Positions 52,279-60,335 of a stretch of 60,405 nucleotides of DNA are shown one piece after another. A program made the translations under genes and the position numbers. The stretch spans positions 1 to 60,405 of the forward strand of contig NZ_JADMJK010000074.1 in assembly GCF_018780625.1 (NCBI RefSeq), in the 5' to 3' direction. The notes beneath the pieces were generated by a model. It worked only from the letters and a program-made list of their open reading frames with translations, was not told the origin of the DNA and did not search any database. Numbering within the stretch: position 1 is the first letter of the stretch; each line of letters begins with the position of its first letter. The DNA is from Polaromonas sp. GTDB taxonomy: Bacteria > Pseudomonadota > Gammaproteobacteria > Burkholderiales > Burkholderiaceae_C.

Positions 52279-52583
52279 TTCGGTAGCGCATCAGCCTTTT
52301 ATTTTGAAGCTTTCCAATTTTGGCTTCCTTCTCAAATGCAGCGCTTCCCAGAGCCCGAATTCACGGAGCTTTGACAGTGTTTTCAGTGCCCAAACCGCCC
52401 TGAACCCTCTCAGCACTGTTCTATTTTTTCCTGTCGAGCACTTTCTCCAACGGTGCCCACGCATGGCTCAACCCGCACATCCCCTTCAAGGGCCTGGCGG
52501 GCGGAAACCGAATACCGTTGGCTTGCTCGCAAGCCGCTTACTTCTCTCTATCAAGCCGGGAAAAATACCTGGCGCAGGCTTTT
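52279..52583 (+). other. Long structured 5' leader with mini-ORF and attenuator-like hairpin
   Basis: About 305 transcribed bases before the first gene. Elements: hairpin GAAGC...GCTTC with inner CCAATTTTGG (52302–52325 area), a 12-codon ORF at 52336–52374 (MQRFPEPEFTEL), a stem ACAGTG/CACTGT (52374–52379 with 52414–52419) followed by TATTTTTT, and the perfect palindrome GGCTTGCTCGCAAGCC (52520–52535). The combination suggests conditional read-through or cold/translation-responsive control. No known riboswitch class is recognised. Confidence 0.45.
52374..52428 (+). terminator. Possible attenuator in the infA leader
   Basis: ACAGTG pairs with CACTGT across a 34-base loop region and is followed by TTCTATTTTTTCC. 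The stem is short, so this is a weak terminator at best; its 5' arm begins at the last base of the mini-ORF stop codon. Confidence 0.35.
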
Positions 52584-52823
52584 ATGAATACTGATTACTC
52601 CAAAATTGCGGTCGGCAAGTACCTTGTCTCGCCGCTTGCCAAGCAGCAGGGCGAAGGCCGCTACGCGGCTTCCGTTTCCATTCGCTCCGGTCGCGGCAGC
52701 GGCACGCATGACCGCGTGTTACGCTTCAGCGAAATTTTTGACAGCGCAGCCGCCGCCGTGCATTACGCAACGGAACATGCACTGGGCTGGATCCACGAAC
52801 GCGCATGCCCCGCTTGCGCCTGA
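52584..52823 (+). CDS. Small conserved-looking protein of unknown function
   Basis: 79 residues from ATG 52584: MNTDYSKIAVGKYLVSPLA, then GRYAASVSIRSGRGSGTHDRVLRF, SEIFDSAAAAVHYATEHALGWI and a terminal CPAC. Alternating beta and helix with a basic RSGRGSGTHDR loop; it might bind nucleic acid, which is inference. The CPAC motif at the very end is notable. Lies between a strong promoter with long leader and infA (79 bases on), probably the same transcript. Confidence 0.7.
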   Translation: MNTDYSKIAVGKYLVSPLAKQQGEGRYAASVSIRSGRGSGTHDRVLRFSEIFDSAAAAVHYATEHALGWIHERACPACA

Positions 52824-52902
52824 CAAACCAGTCGGCTGGCCTCGCTGAGGCCAGCCAGGACAGACAAAATTCAACTTTTTTAATTCTCACGGAGTTTGCA
52901 TC

Positions 52903-53160
52903 ATGGCCAAAGAAGAACTGATTGAAATGCACGGACTGGTCGACGAAGTTCTGCCCGATTCACGCTTTCGCGTGACGCTGGACAACGGCCACAAACTGAT
53001 CGCCTACACCTCCGGAAAAATGCGCAAAAACCACATCCGCATTCTGGCTGGCGACCAGGTGTCGCTGGAGTTGTCGCCCTACGACCTGACCAAAGGCCGC
53101 ATCACGTTTCGCCACATTGCCGGCCGCGGCCCAGGCCCTGCACCGCGCCAGTCGCGCTAA
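52903..53160 (+). CDS. infA: Translation initiation factor IF-1 (second copy type)
   Basis: 85 residues, OB-fold: [68 protein letters not shown]. Binds the ribosomal A site during initiation. Classic IF-1 is 72 residues; here a Gly/Pro/Arg tail ([11 protein letters not shown]) extends it. Burkholderiales usually have one infA in the ribosomal-protein cluster and another copy elsewhere; this is the isolated type. AGGAGTTTGCATC-type ribosome site (CGGAG) present. Confidence 0.95.
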   Translation: MAKEELIEMHGLVDEVLPDSRFRVTLDNGHKLIAYTSGKMRKNHIRILAGDQVSLELSPYDLTKGRITFRHIAGRGPGPAPRQSR

Positions 53161-53324
53161 GCCCAGTCTTTTTTTGCTGAATTCAAGCCGGAACCCAGCG
53201 CCGGGAGCTGCTGCATGGCGGCTCGCAACGTGCAGCACGCAGCAGCGCATGCCTGCCTTGTAAAAAGGGCTCTTTCGGGGTCTGCCACCGCCGCAGCCCC
53301 GGTCAGTTCGCTTTTCCCCCTGTT

Positions 53325-53951
53325 TCAGCCCCTGTCAGCGCCTGCATTGTCGGCATCCGCCGCGCTGGCCGGCGGGCGCGCCATCCAGGCAATCAGCGAG
53401 GAGCGCATGGCTTCCTCCACCGACATGTCAATCGCCTGCACCCAGTCGGCGGGCACAAACACCGTGTAGCCGCCAATCATGTAGCCCATGGGCAAATACA
53501 CCGCCACGCGCTCGCCCGGCAAAAAGCCCTGCGGTAAATCGGCAAAGCTGCGGCGCGTGATGAGCCCGACGATTTCCAGGCCATGGCCTGGCATGCGCAA
53601 GATCACCACACTTTGCTTGCCCTGGTTGGCGGCGGGCGAGAAGTAGTCGGCAAAACTCTTGAGTGACGAGTAAATGCTCTTGACCACCGGCAGGTAGGTA
53701 AACGGAAGCTCGGCAAAAGACAGCAGTTTTTTAACGCCGGGCTTGGACAGCAGAAAACCAATCGCGAGAATGATCAGTACCCCAAACACCAGGCCCATGC
53801 CCGGCACATAGATGCCGCCGATCAGGGGGTCCAGCACCCACAGCGCGGCAGCTTCTGTCCAGGCCAGAAACATGAAAAGCAGGTACAGCGTCAAGGCCAC
53901 CGGCAAGATGGTGATGAGGCCGCGGAAAAAATACTTGGAAAGGCTTTTCAT
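53325..53951 (-). CDS. DUF502-family inner-membrane protein
   Basis: 208 residues. Two N-terminal membrane helices (GLITILPVALTLYLLFMFLAW, GMGLVFGVLIILAIGFLL) then a cytosolic/periplasmic domain with the family motifs LPFTYLPVVKSIYSSLKSFADYF, GLITRRSFADLPQ, VAVYLPMGYMIGGYTVFVP and SVEEAMRSSLIAW. Widespread in proteobacteria and plants (LIKE COV), function not known in bacteria. ATG 53949–53951. Confidence 0.9.
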   Translation of the reverse strand: MKSLSKYFFRGLITILPVALTLYLLFMFLAWTEAAALWVLDPLIGGIYVPGMGLVFGVLIILAIGFLLSKPGVKKLLSFAELPFTYLPVVKSIYSSLKSFADYFSPAANQGKQSVVILRMPGHGLEIVGLITRRSFADLPQGFLPGERVAVYLPMGYMIGGYTVFVPADWVQAIDMSVEEAMRSSLIAWMARPPASAADADNAGADRG

Positions 53952-53993
53952 GTGGGGGGTTGTCTTGGTTGGTTTTTCAGGCGGTGGCGCACA

Positions 53994-54191
53994 ATGCCGT
54001 CGCCCGATACAAGCCCCAATATAACCATTTCATTTAGCAAAGTTTCCCTGATCTATCGGGTTTTCCGGCTTTGTCCTACATGCAAATTGGAAATGGCCTT
54101 GTGCACTGATGACGCCGCTGGCGCGACGCTCAAGGCGGATGGCAGCTTGCCATGCGTGCACTGCCACATGAAAAGGAGTCTGCCGGTATGA
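53994..54191 (+). CDS. Candidate small zinc-ribbon protein
   Basis: 65 residues if ATG 53994 is used (the conserved part could start later). Contains CPTC ... CVHC, two Cys pairs about 35 residues apart, plus an extra Cys and His, consistent with a zinc ribbon. Its stop overlaps the next ATG (ATGA), which argues for a real, coupled gene. No family recognised; if the start is further downstream the first Cys pair would still be included only from a non-ATG codon. Confidence 0.45.
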   Translation: MPSPDTSPNITISFSKVSLIYRVFRLCPTCKLEMALCTDDAAGATLKADGSLPCVHCHMKRSLPV

Positions 54192-54361
54192 ACACTGATC
54201 TTGAATCCGACTACCAGCGGTTGCGTGCGCAACTGCAAGCCTTGCAGGCGCAGGCGGTCAAGGATTACCCAAGGATCGATCAGCTCATTGACGCGCTGGA
54301 GCGGCTTCAGCTGGCCATCAAGGAGCGCCACGGCCTCAAGGGCAACAACCCCAACGAATAG
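54188..54361 (+). CDS. Small coiled-coil protein
   Basis: 57 residues: MNTDLESDYQRLRAQLQALQAQ then KDYPRIDQLIDALERLQLAIK, a heptad-like amphipathic helix, and a polar tail. Cytosolic, acidic/basic balanced. Overlaps the preceding zinc-ribbon candidate by ATGA. Family not recognised. Confidence 0.55.
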   Translation: MNTDLESDYQRLRAQLQALQAQAVKDYPRIDQLIDALERLQLAIKERHGLKGNNPNE

Positions 54362-54394
54362 CCTTTGGTGTTCGGTATGGGGCTCCAGGCATTT

Positions 54395-56695
54395 TTATGC
54401 ACTGGCATGCTGCACCCGCAGCTGCGACACCCGCCACCAGGCGGGCAGCAGGCTGCGCACCCCGGGCCGGGTGAAGCGGTCATCGATCAGCACCACCACG
54501 CCGCGGTCTGAGCCGGTGCGAATCACCCGCCCGGCGGCCTGCACCACTTTTTGCAGGCCGGGGTAGAGGTAGGTGTAGTCGTAGCTGCGGGCGGCGCCAA
54601 AGTGGGTGCCCATGCGCGCCCTGATCTGCTCGTTCACCGGGTTCAGCTGCGGCAAACCCAGGGTGGCAATAAAAGCGCCTATCAGCCGTTCGCCCGGCAG
54701 GTCTATGCCTTCGGCAAAGGCGCCGCCCAGCACGGCAAAGCCAATGCCCTGAGAGCCTGGCATGAAACGCGCCAGAAACGCGTCGCGCGCGGTCTCGTCC
54801 ATGCGGCGCGTCTGCTCCCACATCGGAATTTGCGGGTAGCGCGTGCCGAACAGCTGGGCCAGCTGCTGCAGGTAGTCGTAGCTGCTGACAAACACCAGGT
54901 AATTGCCGGGCGTGTGGCCATACTGCCGCGCCATCAGGTCGGCAATCGGCGACAGCGAGCTTTTCCGGTGCTGGAAGCGGGTGGACACATCGCTGACCAC
55001 CTGCACCAGCAGCTGCTCGGCCAGAAACGGCGACTGCACCTCGACCCAGGCCGTGTTGCCCGGCAGGCCCAGGGTGTCGGCGTAATAGGCCTGCGGGCTC
55101 AGCGTGGCTGAAAACAGCGCCACCGAGCGTGCGGCGGCAAAGCGCTGCGCCAGAAAAGGGGCTGGCACCACGTTGCGCAGGCACAGTTGCGCCGAATGGC
55201 GCCCGGCCGCGTTGTCGGCCAGCGTGATGTCAAACAGCGAATGCTCGCCAAAGCTGTCGGCCATGCGGGAAAAATGCAGCGCATCAAAGTAGAAGCGCTG
55301 CAGGCCGGCGTCCACGCGCGTCGGGTGCGCCTCCAGGTCGTCGGTGATGGCGCTGGTGGCCTGCTGCAGGGCCAGCGTGAATTTGTCCGGCAGGTGGTCA
55401 TGCACCTGGTAGGCCGCCAGCTGCCCCCGGTGCAGGTCGCGCCAGGCGCGGTGCAGGCGGTCCAGCGACTTTTTAAGGGCGGGCGCCGCCGACTGCCGCA
55501 CCAGCGCCAGGTCGGCCTGGTCCAGCCCGGCCGAATACATCTTGCGCGCCCGCTCCACCAGGTTGTGCGCCTCGTCCACCAGCACGCTGACGCGCCACTG
55601 GTTGCCCACGGTCAGCGCGTGCAGCAGGGCGCTGGTGTCAAAGTAATAGTTGTAGTCGCCCACCACCACATCGCTCCAGCGCACCAGGTCCTGGCTCAGG
55701 TAGTAGGGGCACACCTTGTGCGCCAGCGCAATGTCCCGCAGCGCCTGCTTGTCGAGCAGCTTTGGCGCTGGGGCGCTAGCGCAGGCCGCCTGGCGCGCGG
55801 CCGGCAGGCGGTCGTAAAAGCCCTTGGCCAGCGGGCATGCGTCGCCATGGCAGGCCTTGTCCGGGTGCTCGCAGGCCTTGTCGCGCGCCACCAGTTCCAG
55901 CACCCGCAGCGGCAGGGCCGGCGCGCTGGCCTGGATCAAGGCCAGCGCATCCAGCGCCAGCCGTCGGCCCGAGGTTTTGGCCGCCAGAAAAAACACCTTG
56001 TCGAGTTCCTGCCCGGGCGCGGCCTTGAGCAGCGGAAACACCGTGCCAATGGTTTTGCCGATGCCGGTCGGCGCCTGCGCCATCAGGCAGCGGCCGCTGC
56101 GGCCCGCGTTGTAGACCGCCGTGGCCAGTTCGCGCTGGCCGGGCCGGAAGGCAGCGTGCGGAAATGGCAGCGCGCGCAGCGCCGCGTCGCGCGCCGCCCG
56201 GTGCGCCAGTTCCTGCCGGGCCCAAACCAGAAACTTTTCGCACTGCGCTTCAAAATACTGCTGCAGCGTGTCGGCCGTGAACATCTCGCTCAGCAGGGTT
56301 TCCTGCTGGCTGCCAATGTCAAAGTAGACCAGCGCCAGCCGCAGCTCGGCCAGGTCCCGCTTCTGGCACAGCAGCCAGCCGTAAATCTTGACCTGCGCCC
56401 AGTGCAGCTGCCGGTGGTTGTCGGGCAGGGCGGCCAGGTCGCCCCGGAAGGTCTTGACTTCTTCGAGCTGGTTTTTGACCGGGTCGTAGCCATCGGCCCG
56501 GCCGCGTACCCGCAGTTCCATGTAGTCGGCCTCCAGGCTGACTTCGGCCTGGTAGCCTTCAGCGCGGCGCGCGGCCACCAGCGCATGGCCGGCGATGCCT
56601 TGCTGGGCAGAGGGCGAGGGCGTGAAGCGCAGGTCCAGGTCGCCCTGCTTGGCGGTGAATTCGCACAAGGCCCTGACGGCGATGAAATAGCTCAA
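54395..56695 (-). CDS. DinG/Rad3-type DNA helicase with N-terminal Cas4-like nuclease
   Basis: 766 residues. Residues about 1–180 show a PD-(D/E)xK pattern: GHAL His, RGRADGYDP (Asp), EEVKTFRG (E-x-K), as in Cas4 and AddB. Then an SF2 helicase of the XPD class: Walker A QAPTGIGKTIGTVFPLL, an Fe-S loop with four Cys (KACEHPDKACHGDACPL... VCPYYLS), DEAH box VLVDEAHNLVERA, and C-terminal motifs FVSSYDYLQQLA, GGAFAEGIDLPGERL, QAAGRVIRTGSDRG. Likely a 5'-3' helicase-nuclease in repair of damaged or stalled DNA. Start is a TTG (56693–56695). Confidence 0.9.
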   Translation of the reverse strand: MSYFIAVRALCEFTAKQGDLDLRFTPSPSAQQGIAGHALVAARRAEGYQAEVSLEADYMELRVRGRADGYDPVKNQLEEVKTFRGDLAALPDNHRQLHWAQVKIYGWLLCQKRDLAELRLALVYFDIGSQQETLLSEMFTADTLQQYFEAQCEKFLVWARQELAHRAARDAALRALPFPHAAFRPGQRELATAVYNAGRSGRCLMAQAPTGIGKTIGTVFPLLKAAPGQELDKVFFLAAKTSGRRLALDALALIQASAPALPLRVLELVARDKACEHPDKACHGDACPLAKGFYDRLPAARQAACASAPAPKLLDKQALRDIALAHKVCPYYLSQDLVRWSDVVVGDYNYYFDTSALLHALTVGNQWRVSVLVDEAHNLVERARKMYSAGLDQADLALVRQSAAPALKKSLDRLHRAWRDLHRGQLAAYQVHDHLPDKFTLALQQATSAITDDLEAHPTRVDAGLQRFYFDALHFSRMADSFGEHSLFDITLADNAAGRHSAQLCLRNVVPAPFLAQRFAAARSVALFSATLSPQAYYADTLGLPGNTAWVEVQSPFLAEQLLVQVVSDVSTRFQHRKSSLSPIADLMARQYGHTPGNYLVFVSSYDYLQQLAQLFGTRYPQIPMWEQTRRMDETARDAFLARFMPGSQGIGFAVLGGAFAEGIDLPGERLIGAFIATLGLPQLNPVNEQIRARMGTHFGAARSYDYTYLYPGLQKVVQAAGRVIRTGSDRGVVVLIDDRFTRPGVRSLLPAWWRVSQLRVQHASA

Positions 56696-56751
56696 TCGGC
56701 GCTCGCTCCTGGCGTCACAAGGTCATGGGGTGGGGCGGCAGGCCGGTGGGC

Positions 56752-57108
56752 TCACTCGGCCTTGGCGTGGTTCATGGCCGCGTCAAATTCCGCGCGTGAC
56801 AGGAAGTGGTCACTGTCGGCGTCGGCTTCGTCAAAATGCCTGGCCACGCCGCGAAAGCCGGCCGCTTCGGCCCGGCTGACCTTGCCATCACGGTCGCCAT
56901 CCATGTAGTTGAAGGCGAACTCCAGTTTGCTGGCGGTGTAGCGCGGCGCCGGGGCTTCGGCCGCCGAAACCGGCGCGGGCGCTTTAAGTGCTTGCGGTGC
57001 TTGGGCGTGGGCGTTGCCCATGGCCAGCAGGGCCGCCGCAGCGCTCAGGGTGAGCATCCCTGCCCGGGTAGCCAGCGATGGGCCTTGTTTGGCTTTTGAA
57101 AAATTCAT
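56752..57108 (-). CDS. Exported EF-hand protein
   Basis: 118 residues from ATG 57106–57108. Signal peptide (GMLTLSAAAALLAMGNAHAQA), Ala/Pro-rich linker (ALKAPAPVSAAEAPAP), then two calcium-binding EF-hand loops DGDRDGKVSRAE and DADSDHFLSRAE with Asp at positions 1, 3, 5 and Glu at 12. A periplasmic calcium sensor or buffer. No operon partner obvious. The family is common in Comamonadaceae, without an assigned role. Confidence 0.85.
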   Translation of the reverse strand: MNFSKAKQGPSLATRAGMLTLSAAAALLAMGNAHAQAPQALKAPAPVSAAEAPAPRYTASKLEFAFNYMDGDRDGKVSRAEAAGFRGVARHFDEADADSDHFLSRAEFDAAMNHAKAE

Positions 57109-57351
57109 GGGTTTTGAAAAGGGAGAGTCCAACATCCTGCCTATTGGACGCCAGTTTGCCCGATGACTCCAGCACGCTTGCAGGGTGTTTCGCAGCTTTA
57201 CACCGCCAGACGCATTACTTTGCCAACGGGGGGCGACTACTGCATGCGGTGGCGGCTGACAGCCGGGGTCTGGACTGTCCCACAGGGCGAAGCGCGGCGA
57301 CTTTCCACAATGGAGGCCTGTAGATCCATTTTAAAAGCACAAGGAGCAACC

Positions 57352-57753
57352 ATGGCCACCAGCAGCATTCTCGGCGGTTCACAAATGCCTGAAGAAATCA
57401 GCGGAAAAGACGTCCACGCCCTCGGCCCCAGCGACAACTCCGACAGCGGCAGCGATGCCGTCGGCGCATACGGTGACGACGAACTGGCCAGCGACACCGA
57501 TGCCGCCGGCACGGGTGAGCGCGCTTCGGTGGGCACTATTGGCGACCAGCCGGATGCAGACATCCTGCCGGACCGCATTGAACCCGTGATCGGCCAGATG
57601 GTTGGGGACGAACTGGAGGAGATGGCCGGCGATGACGTCAGCGGGTTGAGCGAGGTGGAAGACCTGGCCGATGACAGCGAAGACCTGGACGCGGAGGAAA
57701 ATCAAGCGCGCGATAAGGGCGATGAAGAGGCGGGTCCGTTCCGTAAAGCCTGA
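57352..57753 (+). CDS. Acidic low-complexity protein
   Basis: 133 residues, start fixed by AAGGAG at 57340–57345. Very rich in Asp, Glu, Gly, Ser (SDNSDSGSDAVGAYGDDELASDTD, LSEVEDLADDSEDLDAEE); likely intrinsically disordered in the cytosol. No Cys, no signal peptide. Family unrecognised. The terminal KGDEEAGPFRKA is the only basic part. Confidence 0.7.
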   Translation: MATSSILGGSQMPEEISGKDVHALGPSDNSDSGSDAVGAYGDDELASDTDAAGTGERASVGTIGDQPDADILPDRIEPVIGQMVGDELEEMAGDDVSGLSEVEDLADDSEDLDAEENQARDKGDEEAGPFRKA

Positions 57754-57918
57754 GAAACGTCCGCGCAGACCGGGCGCCCATGCCCCGCCTGGGCAGGCGA
57801 GCTTGGGCGGACGATTTGCTGCGCCGCGCAGCCGCTCAACACCGCCCGTTTCCATTTTTTCCAAAAAAGAACCCGTTACCATCGGCGGCCCAAGCCTGCT
57901 AAAAATGTCTGCACGTCC

Positions 57919-59010
57919 ATGAAACTTTCAAAAATTGCCCTGTCTTCCGCCCTGGAAGACAAGACCTTCCTGCTCCTGCTGCTGTTTGTGTCGCTGGCTT
58001 TTTTGTGGGTGCTATGGCCTTTTTACGGCGCGGTGTTTTGGGGTGCGATTTTGGCGCTGATGTTCGCGCCGCTTTTTTTGCGCTTGCTGCAAAAAATGCC
58101 GCAAAAGCGCACGCTCGCCGCGCTGCTCACGGTTTCCATCATTTTGGTGTTGGTGATTTTGCCCGTGGGTTTTATCAGCGCCTTGCTGGCCCAGGAAGCG
58201 GTCAGCGTGTACCAGCGCGTGGAGTCGGGCGAGCTGAGGGTCGGCCGGTATTTTCAGCAGATTTACGACGTGCTGCCGGCGTGGACCACCGGGCTGCTTG
58301 AACGTTCCGGGCTGAACAACCTGGGGCTGATTCAGGCGCGTATTGCCGAAAGCCTGACCAAGGGCAGCCAGTTCATTGCTACGCAGGCGCTGGACATCGG
58401 GCAAAACGCCTTTGATTTTTTCATCAGCTTTTTCATCATGCTGTACCTGCTGTTTTTCTTTTTGCGCGATGGCGCGGCCCTGTCCAGGCGCATCCGGGAA
58501 GCCATCCCGATGGAAGCCGAGATCAAGCGCAATTTGTTCAGCAAGTTCACCACGGTCATCCGCGCCACGGTCAAGGGCAATATTGTGGTGGCCATGCTGC
58601 AGGGCGCGCTGGGCGGTTTGATCTTCTGGATTTTGGGCATTCACGCGCCAGTGCTGTGGGGCACGCTGATGGCGTTTTTGTCGCTGCTGCCTGCCGTCGG
58701 GGCGGCCCTGGTCTGGGTTCCCGTGGCCATTTATTTTCTGGCCACCGGCGCTATCTGGCAGGGCGTGGTGCTGATCGCCTTTGGCGTGCTGGTGATCGGG
58801 CTGGTCGACAACATCCTGCGCCCGGTGCTGGTGGGCAAGGACACCAAGATGCCCGATTACGTGGTGCTGGTGTCCACGATTGGCGGCATGTCCCTGTTCG
58901 GGCTCAATGGTTTTGTGATTGGCCCCGCGATCGCCGCCATGTTCATGGCGGCGTGGGACATATTTGCCAGGGCCAGGCAGGACGAATTGATCGAGCCACC
59001 ATCGGCCTGA
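57919..59010 (+). CDS. AI-2E/PerM-family membrane transporter
   Basis: 363 residues with about eight membrane helices: FLLLLLFVSLAFLWVLWPFYGAVFWGAILALMF, LTVSIILVLVILPVGFI, FDFFISFFIMLYLLFFFL, NIVVAMLQGALGGLIFWILGI, AVGAALVWVPVAIYFL. The conserved C-terminal pocket VLVIGLVDNILRPVLVGKDTKMPDYVVLVSTIGGM is the family signature (DNxLRPxLVG). Annotated variously as TqsA/PerM; substrate cannot be predicted. Confidence 0.92.
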   Translation: MKLSKIALSSALEDKTFLLLLLFVSLAFLWVLWPFYGAVFWGAILALMFAPLFLRLLQKMPQKRTLAALLTVSIILVLVILPVGFISALLAQEAVSVYQRVESGELRVGRYFQQIYDVLPAWTTGLLERSGLNNLGLIQARIAESLTKGSQFIATQALDIGQNAFDFFISFFIMLYLLFFFLRDGAALSRRIREAIPMEAEIKRNLFSKFTTVIRATVKGNIVVAMLQGALGGLIFWILGIHAPVLWGTLMAFLSLLPAVGAALVWVPVAIYFLATGAIWQGVVLIAFGVLVIGLVDNILRPVLVGKDTKMPDYVVLVSTIGGMSLFGLNGFVIGPAIAAMFMAAWDIFARARQDELIEPPSA

Positions 59011-59034
59011 GCCTCCGATTTTGTTGATTAAATC

Positions 59035-59083
59035 GGGCTAAAGCTCAATGGATACGGGCGCATGATGCTATTAATTAAATAGT
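59035..59083 (-). repeat. Intergenic copy of the interspersed repeat, palindromic
   Basis: On the minus strand starts ACTATTTAATTAATAGC, homologous to 38781–38828. On the plus strand 59056–59094 can fold into one long hairpin (arms GGGCGCATGATGCTATT and AATAGTATCATGGCCC with few mismatches). Lies between PerM and the leftward dehydrogenase, where it may serve as a terminator. Confidence 0.65.
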
Positions 59084-59098
59084 ATCATGGCCCGTCTT

Positions 59099-60157
59099 TC
59101 AGGCAGCTTTCAGCGTCGCCATGTCCACCACGAAGCGGTATTTCACGTCGCTTTTGAGCATGCGTTCGTAGGCGGTTTCGATCTCGTCCATGCGTATTGT
59201 TTCGATGTCGGACACGATCCCGTGTTGGGCGCAAAAGTCCAGCATCTCCTGTGTTTCCTTGATGCCGCCAATCAAAGAGCCCGCCAGGCGCCGGCGCTTC
59301 ATGATCAGGCTGAACACGCTGGGCGACGGGTGCGGGCTGGCGGGCGCGCCCAGCAGCGTCATGGTGCCGTCGAGCTTGAGCAGCGCCAGGAACGCGTCCA
59401 GGTTGTGCGGCGCGGCCACGGTGTTCAGGATGAAGTCAAAGCTGGCGGCATGCGCCGCCATTTCGTCGGCGTTTCTGGACACCACGACTTCCCTGGCACC
59501 CAGCCGCAGCGCGTCTTCGCGCTTGTTGGCCGAGGTGGTGAACAGCACCACATGCGCGCCCATGGCCGCGGCAATTTTCACGCCCATGTGGCCCAGACCG
59601 CCCAGGCCCACAATGCCGACTTTGTGGCCGGGGCCGACTTTCCACTGGCGCAGCGGAGAGTAGGTGGTGATGCCCGCGCACAGCAGCGGCGCCACGGCTG
59701 CCAGGTCGGCTTCGGCGTGGCTGATGCCCAGCACAAACGACTCGCGCACCACCATGTGGCTGGAATAGCCGCCGTAGGTGTTGGCGCCCGTGCCCTGCTC
59801 GGGGCCGTTGTAGGTGCCGGTAAAGCCGTTTTCGCAGTACTGCTCCAGTCCGTCGGCGCACGGTGCGCAATGCTGGCAGCTGTCGACCATGCAGCCCACG
59901 CCCACCAGGTCGCCAACCTTGAACTTGCTCACCAAATCGCCAACGGCCGTCACGCGGCCCACGATTTCGTGGCCCGGCACCGACGGGTACACCGTGTTTT
60001 GCCATTCGTTGCGCGCGGTGTGCAGGTCAGAATGGCAAACGCCGCAGTAAAGAACGTCCAGTGCGACATCGAGCTGGCCAGGGGTGCGGCGGTCAAAAGA
60101 AAAGGGCGCCAGCCGGGCGCTGGGCGAGGTGGCGGCGTAGCCGTTTGCTTGGGTCAT
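59099..60157 (-). CDS. NADP-dependent zinc alcohol dehydrogenase (CAD/YahK group)
   Basis: 352 residues. Catalytic zinc: CGVCHSDLH and GHEIVGRV; structural zinc: CQHCAPCADGLEQYC; Rossmann GLGGLGHMGVKIAAAMGA. The GYSSHMVVRESFVLGI and SFDFILNTVAAPHNLDAFL segments place it with cinnamyl-alcohol/aldehyde reductases such as YahK/AdhA. Broad aldehyde reduction is the known family activity. Start ATG 60155–60157. Not preceded by an FNR-type box, unlike the dehydrogenase at 25659. Confidence 0.94.
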   Translation of the reverse strand: MTQANGYAATSPSARLAPFSFDRRTPGQLDVALDVLYCGVCHSDLHTARNEWQNTVYPSVPGHEIVGRVTAVGDLVSKFKVGDLVGVGCMVDSCQHCAPCADGLEQYCENGFTGTYNGPEQGTGANTYGGYSSHMVVRESFVLGISHAEADLAAVAPLLCAGITTYSPLRQWKVGPGHKVGIVGLGGLGHMGVKIAAAMGAHVVLFTTSANKREDALRLGAREVVVSRNADEMAAHAASFDFILNTVAAPHNLDAFLALLKLDGTMTLLGAPASPHPSPSVFSLIMKRRRLAGSLIGGIKETQEMLDFCAQHGIVSDIETIRMDEIETAYERMLKSDVKYRFVVDMATLKAA

Positions 60158-60335
60158 GGGGTGAAGGCTCCGGATTGGGGTAAATCCCCATGCTAGCCCT
60201 TTCAGATGCGCCCTGTCTGTCAGACGCGCACCCGAGGCGCATTCACGGCTTTAGCCGCGCGCACCTGCAGGCCGCCGGCTTTTGTGCTTTCGGCCGTCTG
60301 CTTTTCGCCTCACGTTATCGCGTATAACCGGGCCC

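Noticed and set aside
55187-56908. 573-codon plus-strand frame
   Set aside because: Antisense of the helicase gene with its conserved motifs; product is Arg/Gln/His-rich as expected of antisense GC-rich DNA.
59087-60196. 369-codon plus-strand frame
   Set aside because: Antisense of the alcohol dehydrogenase, which has all zinc motifs.
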